This document shows, piece after piece, positions 16,720 to 24,420 of a stretch of 64,000 nt of DNA; positions within the stretch are counted from its first letter, which is position 1; each line of letters opens with the position of its first letter. This DNA is from Phyllobacterium zundukense. GTDB lineage: Bacteria > Pseudomonadota > Alphaproteobacteria > Rhizobiales > Rhizobiaceae. A program made the translations under genes and the position numbers. The notes beneath the pieces are model-generated. The model did no database searches. It was given only the letters and a program-made list of their open reading frames with translations, and had not been told where the DNA came from. The stretch spans positions 3,074,501 to 3,138,500 of the forward strand of contig NZ_CP017940.1 of the NCBI RefSeq assembly GCF_002764115.1. Reading direction: 5' to 3'.

Positions 16720-17319
16720 TCAACGAAGCGCGGTCAGCGCCTGTGTCAAACCTTTCAGTGAGAACTTGATGCTGACGTTCTGCCCGTTCATCAGGCGCAG
16801 GCGAGCACCGCCATTGGTACCTTTCTGCAGTGCCGCAATCACCGTCGGATCAAGTTTCTGCTGCGCCCAGCATCCTGCTTCATTGCAATTGCGGTAACTG
16901 AATTCGGCGACCGAATTGCCATCCGCGTCGATCATGAAGCCCGATGGCAGGAATATATTGAGGGGAACCAGCGCCGTCAGAAGAAGATCGGGAGCCTGTT
17001 TCGTGTCCTTCTTCGCGGGGTCAGGCGCTGTCCTGGCGAAGGCGAGTGTCAGCACATTCACATCCTTGCCGTTCTGGTTGACTTGCGAAACTTGCGCCAC
17101 CTCGCAATTGGGAACGATAGAACCCTCGGCTGTCTTGGTATCGATGCAGCGGTAGAACCAGTCACCATATTGAACTGACCGAACTTCAGCTTCGCTGCTT
17201 TGTTGTGGCGCGGGTGCGGTATCTGCCGGAGCGGGCGACGCCTGCTGGGCAAACGCAATCCCAGTACCGGAGAGAAACGCAAAGGTGCATAGGAAATATT
17301 TTAAGCAATTGAATAACAT
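16720..17319 (-). CDS. ialB: Invasion-associated locus B (IalB) family protein
   Basis: A 199-residue exported protein with a signal peptide (about 1-24, cut after GIAFA), a short Ala/Pro/Gln linker, and the IalB domain (about 45-199). Family-typical parts are the start YGDWFYRCID, the Cys pairs (for example C58 with the later NCEVAQ Cys, and NCNEAGCW), and PLNIFLPSGFMIDADG in the middle. IalB was first linked with erythrocyte invasion in Bartonella, but the family is widespread in free-living rhizobia and its molecular role is not known. It stands alone, with an AT-rich 145-base upstream gap. Confidence 0.88.
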   Translation of the reverse strand: MLFNCLKYFLCTFAFLSGTGIAFAQQASPAPADTAPAPQQSSEAEVRSVQYGDWFYRCIDTKTAEGSIVPNCEVAQVSQVNQNGKDVNVLTLAFARTAPDPAKKDTKQAPDLLLTALVPLNIFLPSGFMIDADGNSVAEFSYRNCNEAGCWAQQKLDPTVIAALQKGTNGGARLRLMNGQNVSIKFSLKGLTQALTALR

Positions 17320-17464
17320 GAAATAATTCTCGCATCTAAAATGGAATGTTTATATTCGAAAAAGGTGATCAAAGAGGCAAAACAGGCATACTCAAACAGA
17401 AATACAGCATATTGATAATACATTAATTCAGTCAATCAACCGGATGCACCCGGCGCGGTAATCC

Positions 17465-18844
17465 TCACTCCATGCGCTTGAGATCGCCAAGCAGTGTGGG
17501 AATCAACTCGGAAACGGTGGGGTGAATGGGCACCGCCCATTTCAGCACAGGGTATCCGACATCAGCGTTCATGATATCGAGAATGCCATGGATAGCCTCG
17601 TCGCCGCCGGTGCCCAAAAAGGCTGCGCCGAGAATCTTCTGGGTTTCGGCATCCGCGACGACCTTCATGAAGCCCTGGGTCTCGTCTTTTTCCACAGCGC
17701 GGCCGACCCGTGTCATCGGCCTCTTGGAGACCAGTAGCGGCCTGCCCGTCTTGCGTGCCTGCGACTCGCTCATTCCCACCCGTCCGAGCGGCGGATCGAT
17801 GTAGAGTGCATAGCCGAGTATACGATCACTGACCTTGCGGTTTTCCTTGTCGAGAAGATTTGCCGCGACGATCTCGAAATCATTATAGGCCGTATGGGTG
17901 AAGGCACCGCGCCCATTGCAATCACCGAGCGCCCATACGTCAGCGACGTTTGTTTCAAGCTGGTCATTGACCTCGATATAACCGCGTTCATCGAGTTTGA
18001 TACCGGCCTTGTCGAGTCCGAGATCGTCTGTGTTAGGCTGCCTGCCGATCGCCAGCAGCACATGCGAGCCAACAGCACTGCGTGAACCCACGCTGCAATC
18101 GAGATTTACTTGCGTTCCGTCCGCATGCGGCTTGAAAGCGATACATTCCGCATCGAGGCGGCATGAAATCCCCTCGGCTTCCAGAATATCCTTGATCGCT
18201 GCGGAAATATCTTCGTCTTCGCGCGCGACCAGCCGCGGCCCCTTTTCGACGACAGTCACCTCTGCGCCGAAACGCCGGTACATCTGCGCGAATTCGAGCC
18301 CGATATAGCTGCCGCCAACAACGACGAGATGCCTTGGCAAGGTATCCAGCGCCAGGATCGACGTGTTGGTGAGGAAGTCGACATCCTTCACGCCCGGCAT
18401 ATCGGGAACATTGGCACGGCCGCCGACATTGATGAAGATGCGAGGGGCCGTGAAAGCCTGGCCATCGATGTCGATCCCGTGCGGCCCGGTGAAACGCGCA
18501 TGGCCCTTGACGACGGTGCAGCCGTCCATGCTGCGCAGCCACTTCTCGACACCGCTACGAGAATTAAAGGAAACGGTATGGGCCCTCTCCTTCACCCGCT
18601 TCATGTCGATACGGATGGGCGCATCGATAGTGACGCCGTAGTTGGCCCCGCGCCGCGCAAGATGCGCAGCATAGGCACTGGCAACGAGTGTCTTTGTCGG
18701 CATGCAGCCCGTATTGACGCATGTGCCGCCGAACAGCTTGCGCTCAACCATGAGCACTTTCATTCCGGCGGCCGTCAGCCGTCCGGCAAGCGAGGGCCCC
18801 GCTTGTCCTGCCCCGATGATGATTGCGTCGAAAGCTTTGCTCAT
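17465..18844 (-). CDS. FAD-dependent pyridine nucleotide-disulfide oxidoreductase, mercuric-reductase-like
   Basis: A 459-residue flavoprotein. It has GAGQAGPSLAG (residues 11-21) for FAD, the redox-active pair GTCVNTGC (Cys42, Cys47), a second nucleotide-binding motif near GGSYIGLEFA, and the C-terminal dimer domain with HPTVSELIPTLL, where His is the usual acid/base. The N-terminal metal-binding domain and C-terminal Cys pair of true MerA are absent, so mercury reduction is unlikely; it resembles the common MerA-like or dihydrolipoamide-dehydrogenase-like orphan group. I start at the ATG at 18844 because upstream in-frame residues do not fit a leader and the FAD motif follows directly. Confidence 0.88.
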   Translation of the reverse strand: MSKAFDAIIIGAGQAGPSLAGRLTAAGMKVLMVERKLFGGTCVNTGCMPTKTLVASAYAAHLARRGANYGVTIDAPIRIDMKRVKERAHTVSFNSRSGVEKWLRSMDGCTVVKGHARFTGPHGIDIDGQAFTAPRIFINVGGRANVPDMPGVKDVDFLTNTSILALDTLPRHLVVVGGSYIGLEFAQMYRRFGAEVTVVEKGPRLVAREDEDISAAIKDILEAEGISCRLDAECIAFKPHADGTQVNLDCSVGSRSAVGSHVLLAIGRQPNTDDLGLDKAGIKLDERGYIEVNDQLETNVADVWALGDCNGRGAFTHTAYNDFEIVAANLLDKENRKVSDRILGYALYIDPPLGRVGMSESQARKTGRPLLVSKRPMTRVGRAVEKDETQGFMKVVADAETQKILGAAFLGTGGDEAIHGILDIMNADVGYPVLKWAVPIHPTVSELIPTLLGDLKRME

Positions 18845-18964
18845 GCCGGACCTGCCTGCCTGCGCATTTGGAACTCGGTCGAATTGACCGCTTCGATGGC
18901 GCTGCCAGCATAGATCAGGGCATGCCAACAAGGAATTAGTAATCTATCGAAATATTGAGTGAAT

Positions 18965-18987
18965 GTCAGGTTCAGGCAGCGTTCAGG
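18965..18987 (+). promoter_or_regulatory. TTCAGG direct repeat with one-turn spacing
   Basis: TTCAGG at 18971-18976 and again at 18982-18987, eleven bases apart, with GTCAGG just before (18965-18970). Direct repeats one helical turn apart are the usual binding pattern of OmpR/PhoB-type response regulators. An AT-rich stretch (CAAATAT) follows. The regulator is not known. Confidence 0.35.
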
Positions 18988-19028
18988 TCCCTGCAAATAT
19001 CCTTGCAATGTTCCACGGGGTATCCGTC

Positions 19029-19169
19029 ATGCTTGTTCAGCGTCTCGGCATTGTGTTCTTTATTTTCCTCGCCTTCGCTCTGTCCTTTGGCAGTGTTGTC
19101 AACCATGCGAAGTCGGGTCGGTTCGCCCACCCTGATTACCAGGGTAATCTGATGCATCGTCAGAACTAG
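19029..19169 (+). CDS. Possible small single-span membrane protein
   Basis: A 46-residue frame beginning MLVQRLG, with one strongly hydrophobic segment (about residues 7-25, VFFIFLAFALSF) and a basic, polar tail ending in NLMHRQN. Earlier in-frame ATGs at 18963 and 19008 would lengthen it, but the first starts inside the direct repeat. GGGG lies about 12 bases upstream, a weak ribosome site. No family is recognised. Kept because the membrane segment and upstream repeat together are better than chance. Confidence 0.32.
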   Translation: MLVQRLGIVFFIFLAFALSFGSVVNHAKSGRFAHPDYQGNLMHRQN

Positions 19170-19194
19170 GGTCAGGACCTAAGCACGAGGTGCC

Positions 19195-19386
19195 TCAACC
19201 GCGCTTTTTCTTGCTTGCTTCCGCCTCGTCGAGCCGGTCCAGAAGGTCAAGAAAGCGTTTCGGAATGTCCTTCCCGACCGGGATCGGGTTTGCACTTTCC
19301 ATCGCCCGCCGAAAATCCGGCCGCACGACCTGATCGCGGACGACACTCGCCATTGGGTGGCGCGAAGCCAAATGTTTTGCTGCCAT
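19195..19386 (-). CDS. Small NepR-like protein (possible anti-sigma factor)
   Basis: A 63-residue charged protein. The C-terminal half, with IPKRFLDLLDRLDEAE, resembles the core of NepR anti-sigma factors of the alphaproteobacterial general stress response, which have a pattern like P-x-x-F-L-x-L-L-x-x-L-D and bind the sigma factor EcfG. GGATGG stands about ten bases before the ATG. The usual partners ecfG and phyR are not adjacent, so it may be an orphan paralogue or only a look-alike. The N-terminal half (VVRDQVVRPDF) is not recognised. Confidence 0.5.
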   Translation of the reverse strand: MAAKHLASRHPMASVVRDQVVRPDFRRAMESANPIPVGKDIPKRFLDLLDRLDEAEASKKKRG

Positions 19387-19659
19387 GATCCATCCAATCG
19401 AATTGCAGCGAGATGAGAAAACTCGCCTGTTCTCGCGTCAGGCACCTCCCGGATCGGCACCCTCTGTCATCCCAACAGGGCAAAACAGCTTTTGTTTCAA
19501 ATTCTATGGGGCTATGGTCAACAAATACTGAAGATTATCGACGTGGCCGGCGACTGAACCGCACTTGCGCATCAGCGGCGCTATCTCATTTAAAATTCCC
19601 AGGTGCGGAACCTGAATTGGGTCACTGCGTTTTCCTCAAAACCTCGGGAGGGATACCCT

Positions 19660-20586
19660 ATGTTGATCCGCATCGGTTACGAGATTGCCATCAGGTGCAA
19701 TGAACCAACCCCTATGACTACCTATCTCAATCTCGAATCGGCACGGCTGGGCGATGTCCAGTGCGAACGAGGACCAACCGCCACACCGGACGTGCGGCTC
19801 GAAACGTTTCGCGACCTCTTCGGCAATGCCTGCCTGCGAATGTTGGCGCCAGCGGGGAACCTCTCGTTGAAATACGATGCCGTCATCAAGGATGATGGCT
19901 TGCCCGATCCTGTTGACGAGGAAGCGCAGGAAGTCAGCGTCGACAAGCTCCCGACCGAGTGTCTGACGTATCTTTCGGCAAGCCGATACTGCGAAACAGA
20001 CGAGTTGAGTAATCTGGCATGGGACCTGTTCGGACATCTGACACCTGGCTGGGGCCGGGTTCAGGCGATCTGCGATTACGTCAACCAGCGCCTGACATTC
20101 AGCTATGGTTTTGCCCGGGCGACGCGCACGGCAGCACAAGCACACGAGGAACGCGCCGGTGTCTGCCGGGATTTTGCGCATCTGGCGGTCGCCTTTTGTC
20201 GATGCATGAATATTCCTGCGCGCTATGTAAACGGCTATCTGGGCGATATTGGCGTCCCCGCCGACCCTGCCCCGATGGATTTCAATGCGTGGTTCGAGGT
20301 GTTTCTCGACGGCAAATGGCACACATTCGATGCGCGGCACAATCAGCGCCGCATCGGCAGGATCGTTGTCGCGCGCGGGCGGGATGCCGCCGACATTCCG
20401 TTGATTCATACTTTCGGGCCGCATGAACTGACGAATTTCAAGGTCTGGACGTTCGAGGAGCATGACCCATCGTTCTCCAGCCAGCGCTTCGAGAAGATCT
20501 CGCTGGTCACGCCTTGGTTCAGCCCGCGATGGTCACGTCTTTCCCGCCACATCAGGGAGAGGACCGAGGCGGAATCGAATTTGTGA
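19660..20586 (+). CDS. Transglutaminase-like cysteine protease-fold protein
   Basis: A 308-residue protein: an N-terminal beta domain (about 1-110) as in bacterial transglutaminase-like proteins, followed by the papain-like core. The nucleophile region is RAGVCRDFAHLAVAFCR (Cys169), and the Asp is in WHTFDARHN (Asp224). In the canonical HAW motif the catalytic His is replaced by Asn209 (FNAWFEVF). The ATG at 19660 has GGGAGGGA before it and gives the family-typical start MLIRIGYE. There is no signal peptide. Substrate is unknown; family members act as peptidases or transferases on cell-wall or cytosolic peptides. Confidence 0.82.
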   Translation: MLIRIGYEIAIRCNEPTPMTTYLNLESARLGDVQCERGPTATPDVRLETFRDLFGNACLRMLAPAGNLSLKYDAVIKDDGLPDPVDEEAQEVSVDKLPTECLTYLSASRYCETDELSNLAWDLFGHLTPGWGRVQAICDYVNQRLTFSYGFARATRTAAQAHEERAGVCRDFAHLAVAFCRCMNIPARYVNGYLGDIGVPADPAPMDFNAWFEVFLDGKWHTFDARHNQRRIGRIVVARGRDAADIPLIHTFGPHELTNFKVWTFEEHDPSFSSQRFEKISLVTPWFSPRWSRLSRHIRERTEAESNL

Positions 20587-20808
20587 GCTGCCGAAAACAG
20601 GCCCGTTTAATCGCAGTCAGGAAGGCTGAAAGCCGGCTTACGATGGCAATTGTACATTTGCCATATTTGGCACCGGGCATATCGATGGTGCGTTGCGGTA
20701 AGCCATTTCAACACCGCGATAATCCGTTTCGAATTGCCATGCCACAATTGAGGGATTACGTTTTTCGCGTCGCCGGAGTTTTGCTTCACCCAAGAAAGGA
20801 ACATTTCC

Positions 20809-21075
20809 ATGCCTTTCGATAATCCTCCTAATCCAATGTATTCCCAGGACGACTGGAACGTGATGCAAGCCGCCTATGACAAGGCCGCGGCGACCCTGGT
20901 GGTGAAATCCAGCTCGGATACCGAAGCAAAAATCATCTCCGAAACGGTCATGACTGCGTTCAACCGGGGCAATAGGGATGTCAATTCGCTTGCCGCACTC
21001 GCTGTGATCACCGCGATCAATTCTCATCCGGCGGTGCGCGGAAGCAATAGCGAACAAGAAAAGCGCTATGCGTAG
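20809..21075 (+). CDS. Small conserved-looking hypothetical protein
   Basis: An 88-residue soluble protein without membrane segments or signal peptide. It has a good ribosome site (AAGGAACATTTCC before ATG), an acidic N-terminal third (MYSQDDWNVMQ) and two likely helices (VMQAAYDKAAATLV and SLAALAVITAINS). The amino-acid make-up and ribosome site indicate a real gene, but I do not recognise a family. It follows the transglutaminase-like gene by 222 bases, so a shared transcript is possible but not shown. Confidence 0.65.
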   Translation: MPFDNPPNPMYSQDDWNVMQAAYDKAAATLVVKSSSDTEAKIISETVMTAFNRGNRDVNSLAALAVITAINSHPAVRGSNSEQEKRYA

Positions 21076-21182
21076 AGCTGGCCGTTCTGCAACTTGCCTC
21101 TAGAATCCATGCAACTTTGACTTTCATCAGCATTTCCGGCAAGTCAGGCTGCAGGATTTGTTGTTGCAGCTGAGGTCAGAGA

Positions 21183-21368
21183 ATGAAGTTCGTCACTTTC
21201 GCAACCCTGTTGGGCAGTCTCTTGTTGAGCGCGTGCGGGTCAACCTATGCCACCTGGTCCCCGCGCAAGACGGAAACTTCCGTTCCAAACCCAGCGAGCT
21301 GCCAGAGCGGCTACGGCATTTGCCCAGGCAGGTATGGCCGCGCCGGCCAGATGCGTCACTCCTCCTAG
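21183..21368 (+). CDS. Small predicted lipoprotein
   Basis: A 61-residue protein with a short lipoprotein signal: a positive Lys, a hydrophobic stretch and the lipobox LLSAC with Cys18. The mature part is only about 44 residues, basic, with two further Cys (40 and 47) in SCQSGYGIC. A TGAGGT ribosome-site-like stretch lies about 10 bases upstream. It ends just before the end of the convergent binding-protein gene. No family recognised; the short basic mature part resembles other tiny rhizobial entericidin-like or hypothetical lipoproteins only in a general way. Confidence 0.5.
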   Translation: MKFVTFATLLGSLLLSACGSTYATWSPRKTETSVPNPASCQSGYGICPGRYGRAGQMRHSS

Positions 21369-21376
21369 CGCTTGCC

Positions 21377-22516
21377 TCAACTGGCAAAACTCTGCCGGAA
21401 CAGCCGGTTCAGGTCGTCAACGACATTTCTTGCTTCGTGGCTTTGCAGAAGCCCCGCATTAAGGCGATCGGAAGCTGCCTGCTGAAAGGCCATATATCCA
21501 TTGTGGCGCGGCCGCACCCAAGCCCCTTCCAGTGTCGTGCGCGTGGCAAAATAGAAATCTGACGTTTGCTTGTTGACCGTTTCGCTCTCCCAGGCATCCG
21601 CATGGCCGGGCTGGCCCCCGGCTGAGGCATAGAGTCCGCGCTGCACCTCGCCACTGGCAATCCAGTAGGCGAAATCGATTGCTGCATCGCGATTTGGCGA
21701 GAAGGCAGACACGGCAATCCCAGTACCGCCGAGTGCGGAACCCACAGGACCATTCTGGCCCACGGTCGGGATATCGGCGAAAGCGACAAGATTGGGCCTG
21801 AAGCCCTGGATGGCGTAACTGACATAGCCATAGATCAGGGGCGAATAAGCGATGGTCGAGCCTGCTTCCGCCATCTTTTCCAGCACCGCGATCGGGTCCA
21901 TTGCAAAACAGACCGGGTCGATCCGCGAAGCAATCTCACGCATCATATTGAATGTTCTTGCGCCATTCTCGGGACAGATCAGATCACCGAGTTTCGCCGC
22001 GGCACAGGGTGATCCCATATTGGCACTGAGCGTATAGAACGTCATCAGCGTATGCGGCGCACGAAGCGGCAGGAGAACTTTGCCTTCCCACGCCAGCACC
22101 AAAACATCCTCCCATATGACCGGCGGTTGATCGAGAAGGTCCGGGCGCCAGGCGGCAACCTGGGCCGCGGTGTCGATCGGAAACGCCCATTGCCGGCCCT
22201 GCCAGCGATAGCTCGGATAGGATTGGCCGACACTGCCTTTCACAAGCGCATCGCGTTCGGCCTGGCGCCCGGCAACATCGAGCGGCGCGAGACAGTTTTC
22301 GGCGGTGATCTGACCGACATGCGGATGATCGATGACGATCAGGTCATATTCCCGCGCCAGTTCTTCCACGGGAAAGGATTCGAAATCCTGCAGCGACCGC
22401 TTTTCCCATTCGATGCTGACGCCCGTCTGCTCCTTCCAGGGTTTCGAACAGGTGACCAAGGGGTCATAGCCGCGCGGATGGCTCCACGTCATCCCCTTCA
22501 GCTTGATGACGCTCAC
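21377..22516 (-). CDS. Solute-binding-protein-fold protein without a signal peptide
   Basis: A 379-residue protein of the extracellular solute-binding family 1 type: [10 protein letters not shown] as first strand, [14 protein letters not shown], then a hinge and [21 protein letters not shown], the usual second-lobe pattern. It starts directly at the first strand. The ATG overlaps the stop of the CoA-transferase gene (ATGA), and no upstream in-frame signal peptide is available, so it should stay in the cytoplasm unless another route is used. No ABC permease or ATPase is nearby. It is the third gene of an operon with MaoC-like and CaiB-like genes. A cytosolic role as binding or carrier protein is inference. 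Confidence 0.8.
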   Translation of the reverse strand: MSVIKLKGMTWSHPRGYDPLVTCSKPWKEQTGVSIEWEKRSLQDFESFPVEELAREYDLIVIDHPHVGQITAENCLAPLDVAGRQAERDALVKGSVGQSYPSYRWQGRQWAFPIDTAAQVAAWRPDLLDQPPVIWEDVLVLAWEGKVLLPLRAPHTLMTFYTLSANMGSPCAAAKLGDLICPENGARTFNMMREIASRIDPVCFAMDPIAVLEKMAEAGSTIAYSPLIYGYVSYAIQGFRPNLVAFADIPTVGQNGPVGSALGGTGIAVSAFSPNRDAAIDFAYWIASGEVQRGLYASAGGQPGHADAWESETVNKQTSDFYFATRTTLEGAWVRPRHNGYMAFQQAASDRLNAGLLQSHEARNVVDDLNRLFRQSFAS

Positions 22517-23676
22517 AGGCCGAACTCCTTGCGGATAGCCTCGCTGTGTTCACCGATACGCGGCGCGGCGCGGTCGAATTTTGCCCGCTGGCCATCGATG
22601 CGGAGAGGCGAACGCGTCGTGAGGATCGAGACATTGTCCTCCCGTTCGACGGTCTGCAGCATATCGAGAACCTTGAAGCCCTCGCTTTGCAGAAGCTCCT
22701 CCCAGTTCAGTACCTTGGCACACCAGATATCGGCCGGCTCAAGAACGGCAAGCCAGTGCTCCGTGGTTTCCGTCGCGAGCTTGGCTCCGATGATGCGCTT
22801 GATCTCGTCGCGTGCGGTGAACCAAGAGGCGGGCACATCGCGATAGGGCGCGAGCTCCTCGAGCTCCAAAAGATCTGCCAGTTTCGGCAATGGCGTCATG
22901 GCCAGTGCCAGATAGCTGTCACTGGTTTGATATACGCCATAAGGCGCGGAGAGATAGGCGTGGGCGCTGCGGAAATCCGAACGCTTCGGCAGGCGACGGC
23001 CATCGTTCAAATGTGTGGTCAGCACTTCGAACTGGAAGTCGACAAGCGATTCCAGGAGACTGGTTTCGATATGGCTGCCCTTGCCGCTGATGCCGCGGCG
23101 TACCAGCGCGGCGAGAATGCCCTGCACGGTCGCCGCACCGGCGAGCATATCGCCGACCGCGAGGCCGAACGGCACCGGACCCTGACTCTCGTCGCCGTTC
23201 AGCCACATCAGGCCGGAGCGCGACTGCGCCAGCAAATCCTGACCCGGACGCGCCACCCATGGGCCCTCTTCGCCATAGCCGCTGATACTGGCATAGACGA
23301 GGCGTGGATTGATCGCCTTGACCGCTTCATAGTCGAGACCGAGCCGCTTGATCACACCGGGGCGGAAATTCTGGATGAGCACATCGGCCTTGGCCAGCAA
23401 TGTCCTCAGCGCCGCAAGATCGGCCTCGTTCTTGAGATCGATGGCAAGGCTTTCCTTGGCGCGGTTGATTGCATGGAAAATGGTCGAATCGCCGCCGATT
23501 TCCGTATCGCTGAGATAGAGCCGGCGGGAGAGATCGCCGCCATCCGGACGCTCGACTTTGATGACGCGGGCTCCGAGATCCATCAGCCGCAGCGAAGCAT
23601 AGGGGCCTGACAGGAACTGGCTCATATCGACGACAAGCAAGCCTGTCAGTGGTAGTTCGGTAGTCTCGGCAGTCAT
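22513..23676 (-). CDS. CaiB/BaiF family CoA transferase
   Basis: A 387-residue class III CoA transferase. Visible family parts are [17 protein letters not shown] at the N-terminus, KVERPDGGD (about 41-48), the segment around [15 protein letters not shown] with the probable catalytic Asp147, and a C-terminal [13 protein letters not shown], the typical domain end. It moves CoA between a carboxylic acid and a CoA thioester; the pair is unknown. It shares TAATG with the preceding MaoC-like gene and ATGA with the following binding-protein gene, so the three form one translational unit. Confidence 0.92.
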   Translation of the reverse strand: MTAETTELPLTGLLVVDMSQFLSGPYASLRLMDLGARVIKVERPDGGDLSRRLYLSDTEIGGDSTIFHAINRAKESLAIDLKNEADLAALRTLLAKADVLIQNFRPGVIKRLGLDYEAVKAINPRLVYASISGYGEEGPWVARPGQDLLAQSRSGLMWLNGDESQGPVPFGLAVGDMLAGAATVQGILAALVRRGISGKGSHIETSLLESLVDFQFEVLTTHLNDGRRLPKRSDFRSAHAYLSAPYGVYQTSDSYLALAMTPLPKLADLLELEELAPYRDVPASWFTARDEIKRIIGAKLATETTEHWLAVLEPADIWCAKVLNWEELLQSEGFKVLDMLQTVEREDNVSILTTRSPLRIDGQRAKFDRAAPRIGEHSEAIRKEFGL

Positions 23677-24227
23677 TATTTCTCGGTCTTTCCAATGAAA
23701 TCGGCGGGGTTCTGATATTTCACTGTCTGCAGGTGCTCGCAGTAGAGGACGAGTTCGCCCTCATTCTTGAACACTTCGTAGCTGGCGCGGATCAGTCCCA
23801 GTTCCTTGTAGCGCGGGCGCTTATCCAGATTGGTGCGGATGGTGTAGATCGTGTCGTCGAGGAAGACCGGCTTGATGAAGCGCAATTTGTCATAGCCATA
23901 GGAAAAGGCGTTGACGCAATTGGTCGCGACAAGGCCAAGCCCAGCCGAAAACACGAAGGCTCCGGCAACGAGCCGCTTGCCAAAAATGCCCTCGCTCTCG
24001 GCGAACATCTGGTCCTGTACGTAAGGGTGAATATCCGTGACCAGCATGTTGAAGAGATGGCTGTCGCTCTCCGAGATCGTCCGGCGCAGCGAGCGGATTT
24101 TCTGGCCTACCGGCCAGTCCTCGTAGAACCAGTTTTCCGCATTCCACACCGGCAACGCTGCATGATCGGCCGGCATATTTTTCGGATGGGTAGTGGAAAC
24201 ACCAACTGTCGGTGCAAAAGCAGTCAT
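23676..24227 (-). CDS. MaoC-like hot-dog fold protein with altered active site
   Basis: A 183-residue protein with the MaoC/hydratase-2 layout: a leading strand region with [11 protein letters not shown], then [13 protein letters not shown], a later [13 protein letters not shown] (the usual overhang segment), [18 protein letters not shown] and a final strand. In place of the usual D-x-N-P-x-H of hydratase-2 active sites it has DIHPYV, so the catalytic His position is Val and the Asn is His. Hydration of an enoyl-CoA is therefore uncertain; it could be a thioesterase, a changed hydratase or a binding protein. It is first in an operon with a CoA transferase, which supports a CoA-linked role. 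Confidence 0.8.
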   Translation of the reverse strand: MTAFAPTVGVSTTHPKNMPADHAALPVWNAENWFYEDWPVGQKIRSLRRTISESDSHLFNMLVTDIHPYVQDQMFAESEGIFGKRLVAGAFVFSAGLGLVATNCVNAFSYGYDKLRFIKPVFLDDTIYTIRTNLDKRPRYKELGLIRASYEVFKNEGELVLYCEHLQTVKYQNPADFIGKTEK

Positions 24228-24342
24228 CGCTGCATGCCCCCGTCATCCGGACGAACGCGCACTCCAAATGGCATCTCCCATCCTCCCCATATCTTCTCTT
24301 GTGAATATCTTTTTCACATATGGGTATGAATGACAAGGCTGT

Positions 24343-24387
24343 TGAATGGCAAAAATAGAAACCCCGGATCAAGGCGCTGATCCGGGG
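24343..24387 (-). terminator. Rho-independent terminator of the hydroquinone reductase gene
   Basis: On the minus strand CCCCGGATCA pairs with TGATCCGGGG (24362-24387, six-base loop) and is followed by TTTCTATTTTT. It lies 34 bases after the stop of the gene that ends at 24421. Confidence 0.85.
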
Positions 24388-24420
24388 CACAAATCCGCAG
24401 GGTTGCCTCATTGCTGGTGC

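Larger units (their letters stand above)
18845..19194. other. 350-base gap with a possible small membrane protein and a direct repeat
   Basis: Between two minus-strand genes. It contains a TTCAGG direct repeat (18971-18987) followed by a possible 46-residue membrane protein on the plus strand (19029-19169), both listed separately. Nothing else stands out. Confidence 0.4.

Noticed and set aside
17465..18844. Mercuric reductase proper for the flavoprotein
   Set aside because: The N-terminal heavy-metal domain and the C-terminal cysteine pair are missing and no mer genes are nearby.
22546..23610. 354-codon open frame opposite the CoA transferase
   Set aside because: Antisense shadow of a well-supported gene.
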